From Streptomyces erythrochromogenes (GTDB lineage Bacteria > Actinomycetota > Actinomycetes > Streptomycetales > Streptomycetaceae), in contig NZ_CP108036.1 in the NCBI RefSeq assembly GCF_036170895.1, forward strand, positions 6,193,501-6,257,500: 64,000 nucleotides of DNA, given 5' to 3'. The notes beneath the pieces are model-generated. The model was given only the letters and a program-made list of their open reading frames with translations. It did no database searches and was not told the DNA's origin. This document shows, in pieces, positions 42,778 to 48,890 of the stretch (the first letter of the stretch is position 1; each line of letters starts with the position of its first letter). A program made the translations under genes and the position numbers.

Positions 42778-43557
42778 ATGGCTCTGCTCGACAAGGACGG
42801 CGTACGACTCACCGTCGACGACACGGTCGCCACGGTGACACTGACCAATCCGGCCAAGCGAAATGCCCAATCCCCCGCGCTCTGGCGGGCTTTGGCCGAG
42901 GCGGGCAGGTCGTTGCCGGGCACCGTCCGGGTCGTCGTGCTGCGCGGCGAGGGCAAGTCCTTCTCCGCCGGGCTCGACCGGCAGGCATTCACCCCCGAAG
43001 GCTTCGAGGGCGAGCCGTCCTTCCTCGATCTGGCGCGCGGTTCGGACGAACTGCTCGACGCCACGATCTCCGAGTACCAGGAGGCATTCACCTGGTGGAG
43101 GCGTAACGACATCATCTCCGTCGCCGCCGTGCAGGGGCACGCGATCGGCGCCGGCTTCCAGCTCGCACTCGCGTGCGACCTGCGCGTTGTCGCCGACGAC
43201 GTGCAGTTCGCCATGCGCGAGACGAGCCTGGGCCTGGTCCCCGACCTGGCCGGCACCCAGCCGCTGGCCTCCCTGGTCGGGTACGCCCGCGCGCTGGAGA
43301 TCTGCGCGACGGGCCGCTTCGTGCATGCCGAGGAGGCGGAGCGCGTGGGCCTCGCCAACCTGGTGGTCCCGGCGGACGAGCTCGACGCCGCCGTCCAGGA
43401 CCTGACCACCGCCCTGCTGGCCCCGCCGCGGGACGCCGTGATCGAGACCAAGACCCTGCTGCGCAGCGCGCAGACCCGCACCTACGACGACCAGCGCGCC
43501 GCCGAGCGCGCGGCCCAGGCCCGTCGACTGCGCGACCTCGCGGGCCTCTCGGACTGA
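42778..43557 (+). CDS. Enoyl-CoA hydratase/isomerase family protein
   Basis: 259 residues with the crotonase fold. The CoA-binding segment is GKSFSAGLDRQAF, and the core is VQGHAIGAGFQLALACDLRVVADDVQFAMRETSLGLVPDLAGTQPLASLVG. The second catalytic Glu of hydratases (RETSLG) is present. The first, usually in a GGGCELAL context, is replaced by Gln (GAGFQLAL), so simple hydration of enoyl-CoA may be weak and an isomerase or other crotonase reaction is possible. CGGAGG precedes the ATG. Monogenic, with its own terminator. Confidence 0.85.
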   Translation: MALLDKDGVRLTVDDTVATVTLTNPAKRNAQSPALWRALAEAGRSLPGTVRVVVLRGEGKSFSAGLDRQAFTPEGFEGEPSFLDLARGSDELLDATISEYQEAFTWWRRNDIISVAAVQGHAIGAGFQLALACDLRVVADDVQFAMRETSLGLVPDLAGTQPLASLVGYARALEICATGRFVHAEEAERVGLANLVVPADELDAAVQDLTTALLAPPRDAVIETKTLLRSAQTRTYDDQRAAERAAQARRLRDLAGLSD

Positions 43558-43590
43558 CCCGCCGTCCTCGATTCCGGGCCCGGAAACCGA

Positions 43591-43622
43591 CCCGGGACGA
43601 CGCCGACCGGCGTAGTCCCGGG
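43591..43622 (+). terminator. Hairpin terminator after the crotonase gene
   Basis: A 15-bp stem with one mismatch: CCCGGGACGACGCCG at 43591-43605 and CGGCGTAGTCCCGGG at 43608-43622. Confidence 0.7.
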
Positions 43623-43686
43623 GCGCCGAGGCCGCCGCGCGCCTAACGTGGTGCGGAGTGAGTCCGTACACGTGAAGGGACACGCG

Positions 43687-44112
43687 ATGACCGAAACCAC
43701 ATCAGGGGGCTCTCACAAGGCTGCAGGCGACCGGGGGCGCACGACCATCGCGGACGGGGTGGTCGAGAAGATCGCCGGACTGGCCGCCCGCGAAGTGGTC
43801 GGCGTGCACGCTCTGGGCAGCGGCCTCTCCCGCACCTTCGGTGCCGTCCGGGACCGGGTTCCCGGCGGCGGGAAAGCGGCGGTCAGCCGTGGGGTCAAGG
43901 CCGAGGTCGGCGAGGTCCAGACCGCCCTCGACCTGGAGATCGTCGTCCACTACGGCGTGTCGATCCGTGACGTGGCACGGGCTGTCCGTGAGAACGTCGT
44001 CTCCGCGGTCGAGAGAATGACCGGCCTGGAAGTCGTCGAGGTCAACATCGCCGTGAGCGACGTCAAGCTGCCCGACGAGCCCGACGAGGAGCCGGAATCC
44101 CGACTCCAGTAG
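43687..44112 (+). CDS. Asp23/Gls24 family envelope stress protein
   Basis: 141 residues. Core pattern: TTIADGVVEKIAGLAAREVVGVHAL, then VKAEVGEVQTALDLEIVVHYGVSIRDVARAVRENVVSAVERMTGLEVVEVNIAVSDVKL, ending in an acidic tail. Asp23 proteins sit under the membrane, held by AmaP, and are induced by envelope or alkaline stress. This is the first gene of a five-gene operon ending in amaP. The ATG at 43687 follows GTGAAGGGA. Confidence 0.92.
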   Translation: MTETTSGGSHKAAGDRGRTTIADGVVEKIAGLAAREVVGVHALGSGLSRTFGAVRDRVPGGGKAAVSRGVKAEVGEVQTALDLEIVVHYGVSIRDVARAVRENVVSAVERMTGLEVVEVNIAVSDVKLPDEPDEEPESRLQ

Positions 44113-44129
44113 CCGAGAGGAGCCCGCAC

Positions 44130-44315
44130 ATGAGCATGGCGGTCGCCGGCATGTTGGCCGGCATGGCCCTGGGGTTCGCCGGCTATTTCGGCGGATTCGG
44201 TGCCTTCCTGCTGGTGGCGGCCCTCGGAGCCGTGGGCTTCGTCGCCGGCCGCTTCCTCGACGGGGACCTGGATCCCGGGGACCTGTTCCGCCGCCGCGAC
44301 GACCGGCGCAGGTGA
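44130..44315 (+). CDS. Small membrane protein of the Asp23 operon (DUF2273-like)
   Basis: 61 residues: MSMAVAGMLAGMALGFAGYFGGFGAFLLVAALGAVGFVAGRF and a basic FRRRDDRRR end. This is a Gly-rich helical hairpin in the membrane. Equivalent small proteins accompany Asp23/AmaP in Firmicutes and actinobacteria. GAGAGGAGC precedes the ATG; 17 bases separate it from the first gene. Confidence 0.85.
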   Translation: MSMAVAGMLAGMALGFAGYFGGFGAFLLVAALGAVGFVAGRFLDGDLDPGDLFRRRDDRRR

Positions 44316-44321
44316 GGCGCG

Positions 44322-44729
44322 ATGAGCACCCTGCCGCAGGCCACCCCACCGGGCCCCGCCGCGCCGGGGGCCGCCGCACGGGCCACCCCGCACGCGGTGG
44401 CCGCCGCCGACCGCGGGGCCACCCGCATCGCCGACCGGGTCGTCGCCAAGATCGCCGCCCAGGCCGCCCGGGAGGCGCTCCCCGCGAGCACCGGAGCGCC
44501 CCCGCAGGCCACCGTCACCGTGCACCACGACATCGCGCGGGTCCGGGTGAGCCTGGAACTCCACTACCCCTCCGACCTGGCGGCCCAGTGCGCGGCCGTA
44601 CGCAGCCGGGTCACCCGCCGAGTCGAGGAGTACGCGCAGATGTCCGTACCCGAGGTCGACATCGACATCGAACACCTGCACTCCGCGCACACCCGCACCG
44701 CCGCCGGGCGGGACCGGCGGCTGCGGTGA
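44322..44729 (+). CDS. Second Asp23/Gls24-like protein
   Basis: 135 residues. The N-terminal 25 residues are Pro/Ala-rich, then GATRIADRVVAKIAAQAAREAL and VTVHHDIARVRVSLELHYPSDLAAQCAAVRSRVTRRVEEYAQMSVPEVDIDIEHLH repeat the Asp23 pattern of the first gene (I-A-D-x-V-V-x-K-I-A start, V-x-V-x-I end). It is probably a partner that co-assembles with the first copy. It lies 6 bases after the small membrane gene and overlaps the next by GTGA. Confidence 0.85.
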   Translation: MSTLPQATPPGPAAPGAAARATPHAVAAADRGATRIADRVVAKIAAQAAREALPASTGAPPQATVTVHHDIARVRVSLELHYPSDLAAQCAAVRSRVTRRVEEYAQMSVPEVDIDIEHLHSAHTRTAAGRDRRLR

Positions 44730-45280
44730 CGGCCACCCGGTTCCGGTCCGCCCGCCGCATCCCCGCGGCCCTCGTCGCCCTGGTCGTACTCGGGGCGGTG
44801 GGACTGCTCCTGTACGACCTGGCCGCCGTACGGGCCGACCGCCCCGCCATGGCCTGGCGCCGCGAACTCGCCCACCGGCTGGAGGTCCACACCCCGGCGG
44901 ACCTCGCGGTGCAGCTGGCCGGCGGGGCGCTGGCCCTGGCCGGGGCGGTGCTCCTGCTGCTGGCCGTCACCCCCGGGATCCGCAGGATCCTCCCCATGCT
45001 GAGCCCGGACCAGGACGGGGAAGCGGGCGCGGGCCCCCCGCTGCGCGCCGGGATCGGCCGCAAGGACGCGGCTCAGGTACTGCGGGACCGGGCCATGGAG
45101 GTGCCCGGCGTGCGGTCGGCCCGGGTCCGGATGGGCCGCTCCCGCGTCCGGGTGCGGGCCACCTCCCACTTCCGGCAACTGGACGAGGTACGGGCCGACC
45201 TGGACGCGGTACTGGCCGTCGGCATCGAAGAACTGGGCCTCGTGCGCCCGCTGCGGCGGCGCGTACGGGTCAGGAGGTGA
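44726..45280 (+). CDS. Two-helix membrane protein of the Asp23 operon (DUF6286-like)
   Basis: 184 residues. Transmembrane helices at about 12-33 (IPAALVALVVLGAVGLLLYDL) and about 68-95 (LAVQLAGGALALAGAVLLLLAVTP) are followed by a cytosolic C-terminal domain (AQVLRDRAMEVPGVRSARVRMGRSRVRVRAT) resembling the small alpha/beta domain of AmaP/Asp23 proteins. The GTG overlaps the previous stop and its own stop overlaps the next GTG, so it is made together with AmaP. Confidence 0.82.
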   Translation: MTATRFRSARRIPAALVALVVLGAVGLLLYDLAAVRADRPAMAWRRELAHRLEVHTPADLAVQLAGGALALAGAVLLLLAVTPGIRRILPMLSPDQDGEAGAGPPLRAGIGRKDAAQVLRDRAMEVPGVRSARVRMGRSRVRVRATSHFRQLDEVRADLDAVLAVGIEELGLVRPLRRRVRVRR

Positions 45281-45843
45281 GCGGGTTGCTCGGGACGGTG
45301 AACCGGATCCTGCTGGCGGTAGCCGGAGCGGTCCTGCTGGCGGCCGGGGTCGTGCTGCTGACGGCGGTACGCCCGCTCAAGGGCCGTGCGGAACCGCTGC
45401 TGAGCGCCGAGGACCGGCGCCGGTACCTGCACGCCGAGGGCTGGGCCTGGTGGGTGCTGGTCGCGGCCCTCACCCTGTGCCTGCTGCTGGCGCTGTGGTG
45501 GCTGCTGTCCCAGCTGCGGCGCTCCAGGCTGCGGGAGGTCGCCGTGGACACCGGGGACGGGGCCTTCGCCGTACTGCGCGGGCGCGCCCTGTCCGACGCC
45601 GTCGCCGCGGAGGCCGGAGCCCTGGACGGGGTCGCCGGCTGCCGGGTCGTCCTGCGCGGGCGGCGCGGTTCGCCCGCCCTGCGGGTGGCGGTCGAGCTGG
45701 AGGCCCACGCGGTCCCCGCGGACGCGCTGGCGGGGCTGGCGGGGCCGGTCCTGACCCACGCCCGGACCTCGGCGGGCCTCCCGGAACTGCCGGCGGAGGC
45801 ACGTTTCAAGGTGACGTCCCACCGGGCCCAGCGCGTCAGCTGA
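45277..45843 (+). CDS. amaP: Alkaline shock response membrane anchor protein AmaP
   Basis: 188 residues. Two transmembrane helices (about 6-30, NRILLAVAGAVLLAAGVVLLTAV; about 55-80, WAWWVLVAALTLCLLLALWWLL) are followed by a cytosolic domain (LREVAVDTGDGAFAVLRGRALSDAVAAEAGALDGVAG ... VELEAHAVPADALAGLAGPVL). AmaP recruits Asp23 to the membrane. GTG 45277 has CAGGAG directly upstream and overlaps the previous stop. Last gene of the operon; a 12-bp hairpin follows. Confidence 0.87.
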   Translation: MSGLLGTVNRILLAVAGAVLLAAGVVLLTAVRPLKGRAEPLLSAEDRRRYLHAEGWAWWVLVAALTLCLLLALWWLLSQLRRSRLREVAVDTGDGAFAVLRGRALSDAVAAEAGALDGVAGCRVVLRGRRGSPALRVAVELEAHAVPADALAGLAGPVLTHARTSAGLPELPAEARFKVTSHRAQRVS

Positions 45844-45850
45844 GCACCCG

Positions 45851-45881
45851 CCGGCCCCGGGCGCGACGAGCCCGGGGCCGG
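45851..45881. terminator. Bidirectional hairpin terminator after amaP
   Basis: CCGGCCCCGGGC at 45851-45862 pairs perfectly with 45870-45881 around a 7-base loop. It lies between convergent amaP and the SDR gene. Confidence 0.85.
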
Positions 45882-45889
45882 ACGCCCGC

Positions 45890-46645
45890 TCAGAAGCCGT
45901 GCCGGGAGCCGCCGTCGACCGGGAGCATCACGCCCGTCAGGTACGAGGCGGCCGGCGAGAGCAGGAACGCGGCCGTGCGGCCGAACTCCTGCGGGGAGCC
46001 GTACCGGCGCAGCGGGATGCGGGACTCGTTGCCCGCGCGGGCCGAGGCCGCGTCGCCGGACAGCGCGTCGAGCTCCCGTACCCGGTCGGTGTCGATACGG
46101 GCCGGCAGCAGGCCGACGACGCGGATCCCGCGCGGACCGAGCTCCACCGAGAGGGACTTCGCGAAGCCGGCCAGGCCCGGTCGCAGGCCGTTGGAGATGG
46201 TCAGGCCGGGGATCGGCTCGTGGACCGAGCCCGACAGGACGAAGCCGATGACCCCGCCCTCGCCCAGCACCGCGGCGGCCGCCCGGGCGAGGCGCACCGC
46301 ACCGAGGAAGACCGACTCGAAGGCGGCCGACCACTGCTCGTCGGTGCTGTCGACGGCGAAGCCCGGGACGGGGCCGCCGACGCTGATGAGGATGCCGTCG
46401 AAGCGGCCGAAGCGCTCCCGCGCCGTGGCGATGAGCTGCCCGGCCGCCGCCGGGTCCGCGTTGTCCGCGGCCGCCCCCACGGCGTTCGGGCCGAGTTCGG
46501 CGGCGGCGTCGGCCGTCCGCTTCTCGTCCCGGCCCGTCACGAGGACCTTCGCGCCGTCGGCGACCAGTTCCCGGGCGGAGGCGAAGCCGAGGCCGCGGGT
46601 GGCCCCGGTGACGATGTAGACACGGTCTTTCAGTCCAAGATCCAT
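45890..46645 (-). CDS. SDR-family protein lacking the usual catalytic Tyr/Lys
   Basis: 251 residues with a Rossmann fold. The cofactor motif is YIVTGATRGLGFASARELV and ends are typical (PLRRYGSPQEFGRTAAFLLS, LTGVMLPVDGGSRHGF). Where most SDRs have YxxxK, this protein has LTISNGLRPGLAGFAKSLSVEL, so Tyr and Lys are replaced by Ile and Leu. The NNAG motif is also altered (ISVGGP). It may be a divergent reductase using another geometry, or a non-catalytic binder. Start ATG 46645; GTG 46654 is an alternative. It lies 10 bases downstream of SURF1, so co-transcription is likely. Confidence 0.85.
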   Translation of the reverse strand: MDLGLKDRVYIVTGATRGLGFASARELVADGAKVLVTGRDEKRTADAAAELGPNAVGAAADNADPAAAGQLIATARERFGRFDGILISVGGPVPGFAVDSTDEQWSAAFESVFLGAVRLARAAAAVLGEGGVIGFVLSGSVHEPIPGLTISNGLRPGLAGFAKSLSVELGPRGIRVVGLLPARIDTDRVRELDALSGDAASARAGNESRIPLRRYGSPQEFGRTAAFLLSPAASYLTGVMLPVDGGSRHGF

Positions 46646-46655
46646 GCCCGACACG

Positions 46656-47447
46656 CTACGCCGTCGCAGGCTCCTGTTCGGCCGCTTCGGCCCGGGCCGC
46701 GGCCTCCTCGCGGTCGCGCTTCTCGCGCCGTACGAGGACCAGCCAGCCCACCGGCACCGCGGAGGCGAACAGCCACCACTGGACCGCGTAGGCCATGTGC
46801 GCGCCGATCGAGTCGTGGTCGGGGTCGGCGACGGTCTCGGGACTGCCGTCCGCGGGAGCCGGATCGGTCAGTTCCAGGTACCCGCCGAGGACCGGCCGGC
46901 CCAGGGACGCGGCCTGCTGCTCGCTGTTGATGAGCATCACCTGACGGTCGGGCAGGCCCTTGCGGTCCTTGATGCCGCTGCCGCCGCTCGTCTCGTCGGC
47001 CTTCAGCCGGCCCGTGACCGTGACCTCGCCCGCGGGCGCGGCCGGCACCGGCGGGTAGGCGCGCGGGTCGTCGCCGCCCACCACCCAGCCGCGGTCGACC
47101 AGCACCACCCCGCCGTCGGAGAGGACGAGCGGGGTCACGACGTGGAAGCCGACCTTGTCGTCGTTCGAGGTCCGCATCCGTACGACCACCTCGTGCGCGG
47201 AGTCGTAGGTGCCGGTGGCGGTGACCGCGCGCCAGAAGTCGGCGCGGGGGACCTTGTGGCCGGGGGAGGTGACCTCCGTCATGGGGACCGGCTTCGCCCG
47301 CAGGTTCGCCTCGATCAGCTGGTTCTGCGCGACCCGGTGCACATGGCGGTGGTACTGCCAGAACCCGAGCTTGATCATCACGGGGATGAGGACGAGGGCG
47401 ATGAGGGTGAGGCACACCCACTGCCGGGTCAGCACAAAGCGGTACAC
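46656..47447 (-). CDS. SURF1-family cytochrome c oxidase assembly protein
   Basis: 263 residues. An N-terminal membrane helix (WVCLTLIALVLIPVMIKLGFWQYHRHVHR, with the conserved GFWQ-x2-R motif), an outside domain (VLVDRGWVVGGDD, VTVTGRLKADE), and a C-terminal helix preceded by HMAYAVQWWLFASAVPVGWL. SURF1 inserts heme a or helps assemble aa3 oxidase. The C-terminus is a Glu/Ala-rich tail. The start is GTG 47447 (reading MYRFVLTRQW), with GTG 47453 as alternative. Confidence 0.88.
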   Translation of the reverse strand: MYRFVLTRQWVCLTLIALVLIPVMIKLGFWQYHRHVHRVAQNQLIEANLRAKPVPMTEVTSPGHKVPRADFWRAVTATGTYDSAHEVVVRMRTSNDDKVGFHVVTPLVLSDGGVVLVDRGWVVGGDDPRAYPPVPAAPAGEVTVTGRLKADETSGGSGIKDRKGLPDRQVMLINSEQQAASLGRPVLGGYLELTDPAPADGSPETVADPDHDSIGAHMAYAVQWWLFASAVPVGWLVLVRREKRDREEAAARAEAAEQEPATA

Positions 47448-47526
47448 GCCCACGACGGTACCCCGGCCGACGAGGACCCCGGCGGCCGGGTGGCCCTCCG
47501 GGGTCGCGGGGAGGAGGAGGAAGCGG

Positions 47527-47760
47527 TCAGACGTGGTCGACGATGCCCACCTTCCCTTCCGCGCGGGCGCAGTGCCCGCCGCAGTACCACTGGCCCTCGA
47601 CCTCGACGCCCTGTCCGATGATCTGGACCCGGCAGTGCTCGCAGATGGGCGCCATGCGGTGGATGGCGCAGGAGAAGCAGTCGAAGACGTGCACGGCGCC
47701 CTGCGCGTGCACCTCGAAGGACATGCCGTAATCGTTTCCGCAGACCTCACAACGTGCCAT
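47527..47760 (-). CDS. Small zinc-binding protein with four Cys pairs (LIM-like)
   Basis: 77 residues. C4-x2-C7, C28-x2-C31 with H34, C40-x2-C43 and C60-x3-C64 with H63 could bind two zinc ions, the spacing of a LIM or double treble-clef protein. The middle has VHVFDCFSCAIHRMAPICEHC and the end EVEGQWYCGGHCARAEG. Function is unknown; similar small proteins occur widely in actinobacteria. It lies 79 bases upstream of SURF1 on the same strand. Confidence 0.8.
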   Translation of the reverse strand: MARCEVCGNDYGMSFEVHAQGAVHVFDCFSCAIHRMAPICEHCRVQIIGQGVEVEGQWYCGGHCARAEGKVGIVDHV

Positions 47761-47870
47761 GCGCCGCATGCTGCGCACGGCGGAGCAGCGGAACAAGATC
47801 CACCCTGGTGAGTCGCCGCGCGGACACCCGCCCGGACCAACGGCCGGCGGCCGGCCGCCTCATTCCCCGG

Positions 47871-48842
47871 TCATTCCCCGGCCGGTGCCACGTCCCGCAG
47901 CAGCTGCGTGAAGGCCGCCTCGTCGACGACCGGGGTGCCGAAGGCCTTCGCCTTGACCGTCTTCGAGGTCGCCGAGTCCGGGTCGTTCGTCACCAGGAGG
48001 CTGGTGAGCCGCGACACGCTCGTCGCGACGTGCAGGCCCGCCTCGATCGCCCGGTCCTCCAGCAGCTCCCGCTCCACCGAGGTGTCGCCGGAGAAGGCGA
48101 TCCGCATGCCCTGCTTCAGCGGCTCACCGTCCTCGAAGCGCCCCGGATTGGGGTGCGGGCACGGCGGACGCTTGCGCGAGGGCCGCCAGCTGCTGCCCCG
48201 GTACGACGCCTGGTGGCCCACGCGCGGAGTGGCCGCCGAGTCCGACCACTCCGTCAGCGGCCGGCATTCCAGCAGGGGCAGCCGTACGCCGCCCTGCGCC
48301 GCGGCGTGCAGCGACGGACGGAAGGCCTCCGCGAGCACCCGGGCGTCGTCGAGCGCGTGGTGGGCGCGCTGCTGGACCACACCGAAGTGCGCGGCGAGCG
48401 ACTCCAGCTTGTGGTTGGGCAGCGGGAGGTTCAGCTCCTTCGACAGGGCGATGGTGCACAGCCGCTGACGGACCGGCGCGGTCGTCTCGGCGCGCGCGTA
48501 CTCCCGGGCGATCATCTGCCAGTCGAAGATGGCGTTGTGCGCGACCAGCACGCGGTCCGCGAGCCTGCCGGCGAACTCCTCGGCGATGTCCTTGAAGAGC
48601 GGTGCGCCTTCGAGCACGTCACTCGTCAGACCGTGGATCCACACCGGTCCCGGGTCCCGCTGCGGGTTGACCAGGCTGTACCAGTGGTCCTCCACGTTGC
48701 CCTGTGCGTCCAGCCGGTAGACGGCGGCGGAGACTATCCGGTCGTCGCGAGCGAGCCCGGTGGTCTCCACGTCGACGACCGCGTACCCCTGTGGGTACGC
48801 GGTCGGCCACGTCGTCTCTGCGGTCGTACGGTCGTCGAGCAT
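47871..48842 (-). CDS. DEDDh 3'-5' exonuclease with C-terminal BRCT-like domain
   Basis: 323 residues. The exonuclease domain (about 18-185) has ExoI AVVDVETTGLARDDRI, ExoII LVAHNAIFDWQMIARE and ExoIII HHALDDARVLAEAF with catalytic His, as in DnaQ/epsilon proteins. The C-terminal 90 residues (QGMRIAFSGDTSVERELLEDRAIEAGLHVATSVSRLTSLLVTNDP) resemble a BRCT domain. In between is a basic WRPSRKRPPCPHPNPGRF linker. It likely acts in DNA repair or nucleotide turnover. The start is ATG 48842. The RING-TerD gene ends 48 bases upstream on the same strand. Confidence 0.9.
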   Translation of the reverse strand: MLDDRTTAETTWPTAYPQGYAVVDVETTGLARDDRIVSAAVYRLDAQGNVEDHWYSLVNPQRDPGPVWIHGLTSDVLEGAPLFKDIAEEFAGRLADRVLVAHNAIFDWQMIAREYARAETTAPVRQRLCTIALSKELNLPLPNHKLESLAAHFGVVQQRAHHALDDARVLAEAFRPSLHAAAQGGVRLPLLECRPLTEWSDSAATPRVGHQASYRGSSWRPSRKRPPCPHPNPGRFEDGEPLKQGMRIAFSGDTSVERELLEDRAIEAGLHVATSVSRLTSLLVTNDPDSATSKTVKAKAFGTPVVDEAAFTQLLRDVAPAGE

Positions 48843-48890
48843 GGTCACAGAGGATATCGGCACGGACTGACACCGCGGCCCCACCCTCGG

